Shown one piece after another: positions 34,659-43,950 of a stretch of 64,000 nt of DNA. Position numbers and translations under genes: made by a program. Within the stretch, counting starts at the first letter, position 1. Each line of letters begins with the position of its first letter. The notes under the pieces are model-generated. The model had not been told where the DNA came from. It made no database searches and saw only the letters and a program-made list of their open reading frames with translations. The stretch spans positions 2,268,001 through 2,332,000 of the forward strand of contig NZ_CP063779.1 in the NCBI RefSeq assembly GCF_021596945.1, read 5' to 3'. The stretch is from Mongoliitalea daihaiensis. GTDB lineage: Bacteria > Bacteroidota > Bacteroidia > Cytophagales > Cyclobacteriaceae.

Positions 34659-37600
34659 ATGATTGATTCAAAGGTTTTTTTCTGTTTTATGATACTCGTG
34701 CTAGGGATTGGTACTAGCATGGCACAGGAAATTACCTGTAAATGGATACCAAAAGAAGTGTTTCAAGAGGGTTTTTTACTGGATAGTTTATCTGTGGTGG
34801 AAGAGACGATCATAGTAAGAGATGTGGAAGGGACGAGATATCCCTTTAGCTATGAATTGCAGACAGGTTACATTCAATTATTGATCGGGTTATCAGCACC
34901 TGATTCGTTGGAATTCTGTTACCGGACCTTCCCTTTAGCCTTTCACCAGCCATTTGCTAAGCGTACGCTGATGGTGGATTATGACTCGATGGCGCAATTT
35001 AAGGATAGAAGGGTGGCAGCCAGTTCTTCCTTTGATTTCCGAGAAGAGTTATTTTCTTCCTCCAACTTGACCAAGTCAGGAAATCTTACCCGAGGTGTGT
35101 CTTTTGGCAATACACAAAATCTTTTTGTCAATTCATCTCTGAATCTACAGATGAGTGGTGAGTTGGCGGAAAATCTGAATATTCGAGCCAGTATTTCTGA
35201 TCAAAATGTACCTTTTCAGCCCGAAGGGAATACCCAGCAACTCCAAGATTTTGACAATGTATTGGTTGAGTTGTACAATGATCAGTTCAATTTAGCAGCA
35301 GGGGATGTAGTATTGCAGCAAAGGAAATCGGAATTTTTAAGATACTATAAAAACGTGCAAGGAGTACAACTTACTACGCAGTACACCTTAGGCGACCGCT
35401 GGAAAGCATCTACTCAAGCTGCAGCTTCTGTGGCAAAAGGTAGATTCGCCTCTATTGAACTTGAGATTCAAGAAGGGACCTTAGGCCCTTATCGTATTCA
35501 AGGGCCAAGCAATGAGCGATTTGTGATTATTATGGCAAATTCAGAGCGTGTATTTCTGGATGGGGTGCAACTGCAAAGGGGATTTAATTATGACTATGTG
35601 ATTGATTATAATCAAGGAGAAATCACCTTTACGCCCAAAGTATTAATTACAAAGTACTCTAGGGTTCGGATTGATTATGAGTTTGCTGAGCGCAATTTTC
35701 AACGATCTATTTTGGCGGTCAACCATATTCAAGAGTCTGAAAAGCTCACCTTTTATATGAATTTTTATCGGGAGCAAGACAACCGAAATAGGCCTTTGTT
35801 TTTCGACTTTACTGAAAATGAGCGTAGACTATTGGCTTCTGTTGGGAATAATGTCGAGAATGCACTCGTGCCGCGCATTGACTCCGTGGCATTTGATCCC
35901 AATAGAATTTTGTATAGAAGAGTGCAAAGTACAGATGGACAAGGAAATCTGTTTGATTTCTTTGAATATTCTACAAATCCAGCGGAGGCGTTTTTTGCCC
36001 TCAGCTTTTCAGAGGTAGGCCAAGGAAATGGAGACTATGTCCGGGAGCAACAGTTGGCTAATGGACAGGTTTTTGTTTTTAGACCTCGAATCAACGGGAT
36101 GCCTCAGGGTAATTTTTCAATCGTAACACAGTTGCCGGCGCCCAATAAAAATCAACTATTTACAGTAGGGTCACGCTATAAATTGAGTTCCTATGAGCAA
36201 GTATACACAGAGGTCGCTTTTTCCAATGCGGATAGAAACCTCTTTTCGACCATTGATAATGAGGAAAATAGAGGTTTAGGTATCAAGTCAGGGTTTCTGT
36301 CGGAAAATCGACCCATAGAAAAGTTAAAGGGTTATCGCTTGAGCTCTTTGACTGAATTCGAGTACAATTCTTCCCACTTCAGTTTCATCGACCGGCTTCG
36401 ATACATAGAATTTGACCGGGATTGGAGTTTAAGTGCAGAGGACATGCTGTTGGCGGGGCATGAGCGGATTTTCAATACAGAGTTTGGCATCGCTAAGGAT
36501 GCAAATAATGTGATGAAATACCGTTTCAATTGGAGGAATAGAGGAGTAATTCAGTCAGGAGTACAGCATTTGGCAACATGGAATCAAGAGGTAGGGTCTC
36601 GACTGATCTTGAAAAATGAGCTTTTTTACCTGGATTCTGATGTGAGAGATTTAAACTCACAATGGCTTCGTTACACGGGAGATGTAAGCTATCGTTCAAA
36701 AGTCCTAGTGCCTGGCTACCGGTTTATGTTGGATCAAAATGCTGTTAGGAATGTTGAAAGAGATTCAGTTATCAGCACGGCAATGAATTTTCAGGAGCAT
36801 TTGTTTTACTTAAAAAGTAATGACACATTGACTTATTCATTTTTTATCAATACGTCCTTTAGAGAAGATAAATTTCCAGTTGCTGGAATACTGGAGTCAG
36901 ATACGGAAGCTTTCCAGTCTATGTTTGGTTTAAAAAGGCGTTTTGGTTCGCATGACCTGAGTGCTAGTTTTACTTATCGGGAGTTGGCTTTTCTTCGGCT
37001 TGACAACGAAAGAGAAACTACCGTTTTGGGTAAGGTGGATTATTTGGGTAATTTTTGGAAGGGAAATATTCGCAATGAGTTAAGTTATGCCTTAGGAAAT
37101 GGGCGTGAGTTTCGAAGAGAATTTATTTTCTTACCCGTCCCGACAGGAGAAGGGACGCATACATGGAGAGATGATAATGGAGATGGTATTCAGCAGTTGA
37201 ATGAGTTTTTCATTGCCATTAATCCAGAGGAAAAGAACTTTATCAAAATATTTGTACCTACTGCTGAATTTGTTCAGGCCTATACGACTATTTTCAATTA
37301 CCGAGTCAATGCCAAATTTCCAGATACATGGAGAAAAGAGCAGGGATTGAAGAAGTTTGCTCAGAAGTTTTCCAATACGACAAGTGTCAGCATCGAAAAG
37401 AAAATAACTTCAGATGCTTTTTGGGATCGAATCAATCCTTTGGCAGGTTCTTTTGCTCCTGAGGATTTGATATCAGTCCGTCAGGTGATTCGTTCGAGTT
37501 TTTTCTTCAATAGGGCATCCGCCAAATATGGATTTGATTTTTCCATTTTTGATAGTCAAAATAAGCAATTGTTGGCGGGAGGTTTTGATGATTTGAAACA

Positions 37601-38129
37601 ACAAGATTTGCGATTAAACACACGTACCAGTTTTGGGCAGCAGCTGAATGCGCGCTTGATGCTGCTCAGTGGGGTGCGGGTAGCTGATTCAGACTTCTTG
37701 GATAATCGGAATTTTAATGTACAACAACAAGCTATTGCTCCAGAATTTGCTTGGCAACCCAATTCATTTTTCAGAACTACCGTTTTATATCAGTACACAG
37801 CGAAAGAAAATAGAGCGAATCTCGAGATTAATGAACGATCTAAATTAAATGAAGTTTCATTGGACTTGAGGTATGCCAAAGCTATCAAAACCACTATCAA
37901 TACCCAATTGAAGTATGTGTACATTGATTACAATGGTCAGCCAAATACCCCTGTTGGATATGAAATGTTGCAAGCATTGACACCGGGAAATAATGTAACA
38001 TGGTCGTTTAATTGGCTCCAAAAAATAGGGGAAGGATTGCAAATGAATGTAGTCTATGAGGGAAGAAATTCTCAAGGGCTCAATCGATTGGTACACATAG
38101 GCAGAATGCAGGTTACTGCCTTATTTTAA
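34659..38129 (+). CDS. Giant outer-membrane protein, SprA-like
   Basis: An 1156-aa exported protein. The start at 34659 gives a clean signal peptide (MIDSKVFFCFMILVLG, cut after TSMAQ); upstream in-frame codons would bury it. The body is beta-rich throughout. The region near residues 160-240 contains LAENLNIRASISDQ, FQPEGNTQQLQDFDNV and LAAGDVVLQQ, wording also typical of SprA, the type IX secretion translocon. The C-terminus ends in an aromatic strand (RLVHIGRMQVTALF), as in barrels. It is less than half the length of real SprA, so it is a relative or analogue rather than SprA. It follows the kinase gene by 67 bp. Function unknown. Confidence 0.65.
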   Translation: MIDSKVFFCFMILVLGIGTSMAQEITCKWIPKEVFQEGFLLDSLSVVEETIIVRDVEGTRYPFSYELQTGYIQLLIGLSAPDSLEFCYRTFPLAFHQPFAKRTLMVDYDSMAQFKDRRVAASSSFDFREELFSSSNLTKSGNLTRGVSFGNTQNLFVNSSLNLQMSGELAENLNIRASISDQNVPFQPEGNTQQLQDFDNVLVELYNDQFNLAAGDVVLQQRKSEFLRYYKNVQGVQLTTQYTLGDRWKASTQAAASVAKGRFASIELEIQEGTLGPYRIQGPSNERFVIIMANSERVFLDGVQLQRGFNYDYVIDYNQGEITFTPKVLITKYSRVRIDYEFAERNFQRSILAVNHIQESEKLTFYMNFYREQDNRNRPLFFDFTENERRLLASVGNNVENALVPRIDSVAFDPNRILYRRVQSTDGQGNLFDFFEYSTNPAEAFFALSFSEVGQGNGDYVREQQLANGQVFVFRPRINGMPQGNFSIVTQLPAPNKNQLFTVGSRYKLSSYEQVYTEVAFSNADRNLFSTIDNEENRGLGIKSGFLSENRPIEKLKGYRLSSLTEFEYNSSHFSFIDRLRYIEFDRDWSLSAEDMLLAGHERIFNTEFGIAKDANNVMKYRFNWRNRGVIQSGVQHLATWNQEVGSRLILKNELFYLDSDVRDLNSQWLRYTGDVSYRSKVLVPGYRFMLDQNAVRNVERDSVISTAMNFQEHLFYLKSNDTLTYSFFINTSFREDKFPVAGILESDTEAFQSMFGLKRRFGSHDLSASFTYRELAFLRLDNERETTVLGKVDYLGNFWKGNIRNELSYALGNGREFRREFIFLPVPTGEGTHTWRDDNGDGIQQLNEFFIAINPEEKNFIKIFVPTAEFVQAYTTIFNYRVNAKFPDTWRKEQGLKKFAQKFSNTTSVSIEKKITSDAFWDRINPLAGSFAPEDLISVRQVIRSSFFFNRASAKYGFDFSIFDSQNKQLLAGGFDDLKQQDLRLNTRTSFGQQLNARLMLLSGVRVADSDFLDNRNFNVQQQAIAPEFAWQPNSFFRTTVLYQYTAKENRANLEINERSKLNEVSLDLRYAKAIKTTINTQLKYVYIDYNGQPNTPVGYEMLQALTPGNNVTWSFNWLQKIGEGLQMNVVYEGRNSQGLNRLVHIGRMQVTALF

Positions 38130-38208
38130 CTAAAAGAAGTATCAACTGTATATTTTTGAGTATCAACCAATCTCAAACTGCTGACTTTAGTATTTTTTTA
38201 TTAGTATC

Positions 38209-38230
38209 AAACATGATATTTATCATGTTT
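38209..38230. promoter_or_regulatory. Fnr-type operator palindrome upstream of the cbb3 cluster
   Basis: A perfect inverted repeat of 10 bp plus 2 central bases, reading AAAC-A-TGAT-N4-ATCA-T-GTTT. TGAT-N4-ATCA is the core of Fnr-family sites. A near-identical palindrome precedes hemN at 49412-49433. The centre lies 58.5 bp upstream of the last base of the -7 box TAGATTTG (38271-38278), and no -33 TTTG is present, as expected for an activated promoter. Confidence 0.7.
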
Positions 38231-38270
38231 TAACCTTGTTAATATCACCTTCTTTCAGCAATCCAACTTT

Positions 38271-38278
38271 TAGATTTG
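38271..38278 (+). promoter_or_regulatory. -7 element of the Usp-like/cbb3 unit
   Basis: TAGATTTG matches TAnnTTTG exactly and lies 18 bp before the ATG at 38297. No TTTG is found 19 bp upstream. A second match, TATTTTTG at 38287-38294, is only 2 bp from the ATG and is less likely unless translation starts at 38321. Confidence 0.5.
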
Positions 38279-38296
38279 TAAATAAATATTTTTGTT

Positions 38297-38932
38297 ATGC
38301 AGGGAAAAGTAGATCATAAGATGAAGTTTGTAGTGCCTGAGGAGATTATCTCTACCCACTACTGCGAAAAATTACCGGAAGGGTTTTCTAACCACTTATT
38401 GACGGGTGAGGACTCACTTGCTTGTAGCCCTCAACATGACCCTACTTTATTTACCGTTCATCTGCCAGAAGTCTTGGATTGGTTGCATCAGCATGATCAT
38501 CCCAAGTCATTGGAGGAAGAACCTTGTCAAATTCCAGTTCTTTTGTATGATAAGCATTTGTCAATGGATCGTTTACTTTTTCATTATGACGGCACTCCTG
38601 CTTCAGCCAAACTTATTCGTAATTTCATCCAGCTATTTCAAAATAATATCAAAAACAGTCGGGCAACAATTATTTCACCTTCTTTCATTCCAAAATCTAA
38701 ATTAAAAGAAGAGCAAGAGATTGTTCAATTAGTCACCGCATCAACGGAGGAGACCTCCTTCATCAAATTTAACTTCTCACGTATCGGAGATTTTTGGTCT
38801 TATGCGGTTAAACATCAGTGTACGCTATTAGTCACAACAAAAAATTACCAATCTGATTTAGCAAAGGTTCTTTTCCATTTTTACAAAGGAGGTATGTGGT
38901 ATGATCGTTTGGCATTTTATCTATCTTTCTAA
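38297..38932 (+). CDS. Universal-stress-protein-like gene at the head of the cbb3 cluster
   Basis: A 211-aa soluble protein without signal peptide or membrane helix. The middle (residues ~90-115, LLFHYDGTPASAKLIRNF) resembles the ILVAYDG-S opening of a UspA domain. The C-terminal part could supply the second half, but the glycine-rich ATP loop G-x2-G-x9-G(S/T) is not visible. It is therefore a diverged, probably non-ATP-binding Usp relative at best. It is the first gene after an Fnr-type palindrome and lies 56 bp before ccoI, so it is likely expressed at low oxygen. An alternative start is the ATG at 38321. Confidence 0.6.
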   Translation: MQGKVDHKMKFVVPEEIISTHYCEKLPEGFSNHLLTGEDSLACSPQHDPTLFTVHLPEVLDWLHQHDHPKSLEEEPCQIPVLLYDKHLSMDRLLFHYDGTPASAKLIRNFIQLFQNNIKNSRATIISPSFIPKSKLKEEQEIVQLVTASTEETSFIKFNFSRIGDFWSYAVKHQCTLLVTTKNYQSDLAKVLFHFYKGGMWYDRLAFYLSF

Positions 38933-38941
38933 AATAAAAGT

Positions 38942-38955
38942 ATGACAAAAGTCAT
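38942..38955. promoter_or_regulatory. Second palindrome, upstream of ccoI
   Basis: ATGAC-AAAA-GTCAT is a perfect 5-4-5 inverted repeat with the half-site spacing of Fnr-family operators, centred 40.5 bp before the ccoI ATG. It is followed by seven T, so it could instead be a weak terminator of the Usp-like gene. The 5-bp stem makes a strong terminator unlikely. Confidence 0.4.
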
Positions 38956-38988
38956 TTTTTTGAAACAAAAATTTATAAATTAGATGAA

Positions 38989-41427
38989 ATGAGTAACCCA
39001 GTACGATTGAAACCGATTACCGAACATCAAGCCTGTTTTCACTGTGGCGAGCAATGCACAAGCGAAATTCTCCATTTCGATGGAAAAGAGTTTTGCTGTT
39101 CGGGTTGTAAATTGGTGTACGAAGTGCTCTCTGAAAGTGAACTTTGCAGCTATTACGATATTGCTGACACACCTGGAATTAGTCAAAAATCTAATCAAGG
39201 AAAAGATAATCGGTTTGACTATTTGGATGATGCAGATATCATCGATAAGCTAGTAGACTTTAAAAATCAACAGGAAATTCACATTACTTTTTTTATCCCT
39301 TTGATTCATTGTGCATCCTGCATTTGGTTATTGGAAAATCTTCACAAACTACACTCCGGTATAGTGTCGGGTCGCGTAGATTTTATTAAGAAAAAAGTTC
39401 AGGTAAAATATAATAGTGACCAAATAAACCTGAAAGAGGTCGTTCAACTTCTTTCTAAAATTGGCTATGAACCATCCATCAATTTGGCTGATTCTGATAA
39501 AAAGAAGCCGGAAATCTCGGATAAAAAGTTGATTAAAAAACTAGCGGTTGCTGGTTTTTGCTTCGGTAATATGATGTTATTTTCCTTACCGGAGTATTTC
39601 TCGGAAGCGGAACTTTTGGGTGAAGGTTTCAAAAAGACATTTAATTACCTCAATGTATTCTTGGCATTACCGGTATTTTTCTACGCTGCTACAGATTACT
39701 ATCGTTCGGCCTGGCTTTCAGTCAAGAATAGGGCCGTGAATATGGATGTGCCCATAGCGATTGGGATTGTTACCTTGTTTATCTACAGTCTCTTTGATAT
39801 TTTATACTTAGGCAATGAAGGATACATGGACACCTTGGGTGGATTGTTATTCTTCCTTTTGATAGGGAAATATTATCAACAAAAAACCTACGATACCCTA
39901 TCTTTTGATAGAGATTATAAATCTTACTTTCCTATCGCAGTCACTAAAGTGGTGAGAAATCGGGAAGAGGTGATTCCATTGATCAAACTTCAGGTTGGAG
40001 ATATCATCAAGGTAAGAAACGAGGAATTAATTCCGGCAGACAGCATTTTATTGGAAGGGGAGGCAACCATTGATTATAGTTTTGTGACAGGTGAAGAAGT
40101 GCCCATTTCGAAGCAAAAAGGGGAGTTGATCTATGCGGGGGGAAGACAAAAGGGCAATGCCTTGACTTTGACTGTCCAAAAATCACCTTCCCAAGGGTAT
40201 TTGACGGATCTTTGGAACAATGAGAGTTTTGAAAAGGATAAAATTCAAGATTTGGCATCCTTAGCTAACCGCATTTCTGGGAAGTTTACATTTATAGTAA
40301 TTTTTATCGCACTCTTAGCATTTGCCTATTGGGCTTATGCGGGGCAAGTTTCTACTGCAGTGTTGGCATTTACCTCTGTATTGATCATTACTTGTCCGTG
40401 TGCTTTGGCCATGTCTACGCCATTTACTTTGGGGAATACGCTTCGAGTTTTTGGACAGGGTAAGTTTTATTTGAAAAATGCTCAAGTGATCGAACGTTTG
40501 GCTCGTGTGGACACAGTCGTTTTTGACAAAACAGGAACATTGACGGATCCTGGTAAGGCTTCGGTCACGTATTCAGGTGAGTCACTTTCCCCTGAGACAC
40601 AATCCTTGATCAAGGGGATGGTCTCCCAGTCTACGCATGCTTTGAGTAATCGCATCAATTCTTGGCTCGAAGGAGTGACAGCAACTTCATTGGAACAGGT
40701 GTTGGAATTGACTGGCAAAGGACTGCAAACCATCTACAAAGGACAGCAAATTCGTTTAGGTTCGGCGGTATTTGTAGGGGCGAATACTAAGAACTTACCT
40801 AGTGGAGGTAATTTGGTGTTCCTTGCAATTGAAGAACAAGTGCTAGGGTATTTCTATATTCTTTCTGGATTGAGAGAGGGAATTGCGGAGGTAGTATCTG
40901 AGATACAGGGTCAAGCGAAAGTCCATTTGCTATCTGGGGACCAAGATCATGAGCGAGAGAATCTCCAACAAACGTTTGGGCAAGATGTGCTGATGAATTT
41001 CAATCAAAGTCCGAAAGATAAATTGACCTACATACAGCAACTCAATCAGTCAGGTGTGCAGACGTTGATGGTAGGAGATGGCCTCAATGATGCGGGGGCT
41101 CTACAGGAAAGTCAGGTAGGGATCGCTTTGACGGATAATATCACTAATTTCTCTCCAGCTTCTGATGCGATCATGGATGCCTCCATGGTGCAGAAGTTAC
41201 CTCGGTTTTTGCAATTCGCTAAGACCAGTAGAAATATTATCAAAGCCAGTTTCGGCCTAAGCTTTACATACAATGTCTTTGGAGTCTTTTTCGCTGTGCA
41301 GGGCCTAGTCAGCCCGGTATTCTGTGCGATTTTGATGCCGATATCCAGCATTTCTGTGGTAGTGTTTACCACGGTTACGACTAATTATCTAGCTTACAAA
41401 CGTGGGCTTAAACCAAAAATCTGGTAA
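38989..41427 (+). CDS. ccoI: Copper-translocating P-type ATPase CcoI
   Basis: An 812-aa P1B-ATPase that exports copper for CuB assembly of the cbb3 oxidase. The N-terminus has a cysteine-rich zinc/copper motif (CFHCGEQC, then FCCSGC), typical of CcoI, followed by a heavy-metal domain with IHCASCIWLLE. The membrane metal site is CPCALAMSTP. TGEEVPISK is the actuator motif, DKTGTLT the phosphorylation site and GDGLNDAGAL the hinge. It ends 2 bp before ccoS, and the gene order ccoI-ccoS-ccoNO is the usual Bacteroidota arrangement. Confidence 0.95.
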   Translation: MSNPVRLKPITEHQACFHCGEQCTSEILHFDGKEFCCSGCKLVYEVLSESELCSYYDIADTPGISQKSNQGKDNRFDYLDDADIIDKLVDFKNQQEIHITFFIPLIHCASCIWLLENLHKLHSGIVSGRVDFIKKKVQVKYNSDQINLKEVVQLLSKIGYEPSINLADSDKKKPEISDKKLIKKLAVAGFCFGNMMLFSLPEYFSEAELLGEGFKKTFNYLNVFLALPVFFYAATDYYRSAWLSVKNRAVNMDVPIAIGIVTLFIYSLFDILYLGNEGYMDTLGGLLFFLLIGKYYQQKTYDTLSFDRDYKSYFPIAVTKVVRNREEVIPLIKLQVGDIIKVRNEELIPADSILLEGEATIDYSFVTGEEVPISKQKGELIYAGGRQKGNALTLTVQKSPSQGYLTDLWNNESFEKDKIQDLASLANRISGKFTFIVIFIALLAFAYWAYAGQVSTAVLAFTSVLIITCPCALAMSTPFTLGNTLRVFGQGKFYLKNAQVIERLARVDTVVFDKTGTLTDPGKASVTYSGESLSPETQSLIKGMVSQSTHALSNRINSWLEGVTATSLEQVLELTGKGLQTIYKGQQIRLGSAVFVGANTKNLPSGGNLVFLAIEEQVLGYFYILSGLREGIAEVVSEIQGQAKVHLLSGDQDHERENLQQTFGQDVLMNFNQSPKDKLTYIQQLNQSGVQTLMVGDGLNDAGALQESQVGIALTDNITNFSPASDAIMDASMVQKLPRFLQFAKTSRNIIKASFGLSFTYNVFGVFFAVQGLVSPVFCAILMPISSISVVVFTTVTTNYLAYKRGLKPKIW

Positions 41428-41429
41428 TC

Positions 41430-41612
41430 ATGGAAGTAATCTTTGTGCTCATAGCCATCAGTCTTATCCTCGCAGGAACCTTTCTTTTCCTCTTTTTTAG
41501 AGCAATGAAAGGAGGACAGTTTGATGATAATCATACGCCTGCGATCAGGATTTTATTTGAGAATAAACCAAACAATAAAAATAAAGAAGTACCATCAACA
41601 AAATCGAAGTAA
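41430..41612 (+). CDS. ccoS: cbb3 oxidase assembly protein CcoS
   Basis: A 60-aa protein with one N-terminal helix (VIFVLIAISLILAGTFLFLF) followed by FRAMKGGQFDDNHTPAIRIL, the CcoS signature including the conserved GQFDD. CcoS is needed for cofactor insertion into CcoN. It sits 2 bp from both ccoI and ccoNO. Confidence 0.92.
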   Translation: MEVIFVLIAISLILAGTFLFLFFRAMKGGQFDDNHTPAIRILFENKPNNKNKEVPSTKSK

Positions 41613-41614
41613 GT

Positions 41615-43747
41615 ATGTCAGGAACAACTCTGGAACAGTTTAAGTACGATAACACAATTGTTAAGTACTTTGGCGTAGCCACCATAGCATGGGGCATCGT
41701 CGGAATGTTGGTTGGGGTGATAGCTGCTACCCAGCTATTTTTACCCGAAGCCAACATGGGGAATCCCTACACCACATTTGGTAGAATCAGGCCATTGCAC
41801 ACCAATGCTGTCATTTTTGCCTTTGTGGGTAACGCAATTTTTGCAGGAATTTACTATTCCATGCCAAGATTGCTCAAAACACCTATGTGGAGCAAAGCTT
41901 TGAGCTGGTTTCACTTTTGGGGTTGGCAATTAATTATTTTATTGGCAGCAGTTACCCTGCCTTTGGGAATTACCAGTTCCAAAGAGTATGCGGAGTTGGA
42001 GTGGCCAATTGATATATTGATTGCAGTAGTATGGGTAGCTTTTGGTGCAAACATGATTGGTTCTCTGATCAAAAGAAGAGAGAAGCACATGTATGTAGCC
42101 ATTTGGTTTTACTTGGCATCCTTTGTTACAGTAGCAGTTCTCCATATATTTAATTCCTTGGCTTTGCCGGTTAGCTTTTTCAAAAGTTACTCTGCTTATG
42201 CAGGGGTGCAGGATGCCTTGGTACAGTGGTGGTATGGACACAATGCGGTAGCATTCTTCTTGACTACTCCATTCTTGGGTTTGATGTATTATTACCTTCC
42301 AAAAGCCGCTAATAGACCGGTTTATTCGTACAAACTCTCGATTATTCACTTCTGGTCCTTGATTTTCTTGTATATCTGGGCAGGACCTCACCACTTGTTA
42401 TATACCTCTTTGCCTGAATGGGCTCAGATTTTGGGTGTGGTATTCTCCGTCATGTTGATTGCTCCATCTTGGGGTGGTATGGTGAATGGTCTCCTAACCT
42501 TAAGAGGTGCTTGGGATAAAGTACGTGTAGATCCTGTATTGAAATTCATGGTGGTTGCTGTGACGGCATACGGTATGGCGACCTTCGAAGGTCCTATGCT
42601 TTCTCTTAAAAATGTGAATGCCATTGCTCACTATACTGACTGGATCGTAGCACACGTGCACATCGGTGGTTTGGGCTGGAATGGTTTCTTCACCTTTGCG
42701 ATGTTATACTGGTTATGGCCTAAAATGTGGAAAACCAATTTGTATTCCAATAAATTGGCGACTACTCACTTTTGGATGGGTACCTTGGGGATCATTTTCT
42801 ACGCACTTCCGATGTATGTGGCAGCTTTGACGCAGTCTTTGATGTGGAAAGAATTCACAGAAGCAGGTAGATTGGCTTATCCTAACTTCCTTCAGACCGT
42901 GATTCAAATTGTCCCGATGTATATGTTGAGAGCTTTTGGCGGGTTATTATACTTGTCAGGTGTATTCTTGATGGTATATAACATGATCAAGACTGCCAAG
43001 CAAGGAACATTTATGGCTGAGGAAGCTGATGAAGCGCCTGCATTGAAGCCTCATGTGGCGCATGATGGTGAGTTTTGGCACAGAGCATGGGAAAGAAAAC
43101 CAGTTTTCTTTACCGTATTGGCAACGATAGCTATCTTGATAGGTGGTGCTGTGGAGATTATCCCAACAATTTTGGTGAAGTCCAACGTGCCGACAATAGC
43201 TAGTGTAGAACCTTATACTCCGTTGGAATTGCAAGGTAGAGATTTGTATATCTCTCATGGTTGTGTAGGCTGTCACTCTCAGATGATCCGTCCGTTCCGT
43301 TCTGAAACAGAGCGTTATGGAGAGTATTCTAAAGCTGGCGAGTTTGTGTATGACAGACCATTCTTATGGGGTTCTAAGCGAACAGGTCCAGATCTACACA
43401 GAGTGGGTGGTAAGTATCCAGATAGCTGGCATTACAACCACATGGTAGACCCTACCAGCATGTCTCCAGGCTCTTTGATGCCTCCATATCCATGGATGGC
43501 AGACAATATCATGGATCACTCCATTGTTCCTGCTAAAATAAATACACTTAGAAAGCTGGGGGTTCCTTATCCAGATGGTTATGAAGAGGAAGCAAATGCC
43601 GACTTGATGGTGCAAGCAGATGGTATTGTGAAGAATCTGAAAGAGTCAGGAATTGCAGTCATGCCAGAGTCTGAAATTGTGGCTTTGATTGCCTACTTAC
43701 AGCGCTTGGGTACTGACATCAAAAAGACAACCGCTTCTAACCCCTAA
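41615..43747 (+). CDS. ccoNO: Fused cbb3 oxidase subunits I and II (CcoN-CcoO)
   Basis: A 710-aa fusion. Residues ~1-480 are CcoN with about twelve helices and metal-ligand histidines in RPLHTNAVIFAF, WWYGHNAVAFFL, GPHHLLYTSLP and HYTDWIVAHVHIGGLGW. After a linker and a membrane helix near residue 505, CcoO begins. It holds the single heme c site HGCVGCHSQMIRPF and the characteristic SKRTGPDLHRVGG. A fused CcoNO is the normal form in Bacteroidota. The enzyme is the high-affinity, proton-pumping terminal oxidase used at low oxygen. Confidence 0.96.
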   Translation: MSGTTLEQFKYDNTIVKYFGVATIAWGIVGMLVGVIAATQLFLPEANMGNPYTTFGRIRPLHTNAVIFAFVGNAIFAGIYYSMPRLLKTPMWSKALSWFHFWGWQLIILLAAVTLPLGITSSKEYAELEWPIDILIAVVWVAFGANMIGSLIKRREKHMYVAIWFYLASFVTVAVLHIFNSLALPVSFFKSYSAYAGVQDALVQWWYGHNAVAFFLTTPFLGLMYYYLPKAANRPVYSYKLSIIHFWSLIFLYIWAGPHHLLYTSLPEWAQILGVVFSVMLIAPSWGGMVNGLLTLRGAWDKVRVDPVLKFMVVAVTAYGMATFEGPMLSLKNVNAIAHYTDWIVAHVHIGGLGWNGFFTFAMLYWLWPKMWKTNLYSNKLATTHFWMGTLGIIFYALPMYVAALTQSLMWKEFTEAGRLAYPNFLQTVIQIVPMYMLRAFGGLLYLSGVFLMVYNMIKTAKQGTFMAEEADEAPALKPHVAHDGEFWHRAWERKPVFFTVLATIAILIGGAVEIIPTILVKSNVPTIASVEPYTPLELQGRDLYISHGCVGCHSQMIRPFRSETERYGEYSKAGEFVYDRPFLWGSKRTGPDLHRVGGKYPDSWHYNHMVDPTSMSPGSLMPPYPWMADNIMDHSIVPAKINTLRKLGVPYPDGYEEEANADLMVQADGIVKNLKESGIAVMPESEIVALIAYLQRLGTDIKKTTASNP

Positions 43748-43758
43748 ATAACTGAGCT

Positions 43759-43950
43759 ATGAAAAAGGACCTTTTGAATTCTATCGAAAACATAGAAATA
43801 TATCCGATCATCTCCCTCTTGATCTTTGTGATCTTCTTTGCAGGCATGTTTATATGGGTGATAACAACAGATAAGAAATATATCAATTACATGAAAGACA
43901 TGCCTTTCAGTGATGAACCAGAAAAGAACAGCGACTATGAAAAAGTTTAA
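43759..43950 (+). CDS. ccoQ: cbb3 oxidase small subunit CcoQ
   Basis: A 63-aa protein with one helix (IISLLIFVIFFAGMFIWVIT) and a charged C-terminal tail (KKYINYMKDMPFSDE), typical of CcoQ/FixQ, which stabilises the complex. It lies between ccoNO and ccoP and overlaps the preferred ccoP start by 14 nt. Confidence 0.85.
   Translation: MKKDLLNSIENIEIYPIISLLIFVIFFAGMFIWVITTDKKYINYMKDMPFSDEPEKNSDYEKV

Noticed and set aside
34659-38129. Calling the giant outer-membrane protein SprA or a TonB receptor
   Set aside because: It is less than half of SprA length, and no plug domain or TonB box was seen; only local phrases are shared.
38406-38705. Alternative-frame open stretch inside the Usp-like gene
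   Set aside because: It has no family features and is fully contained in a better-supported frame.
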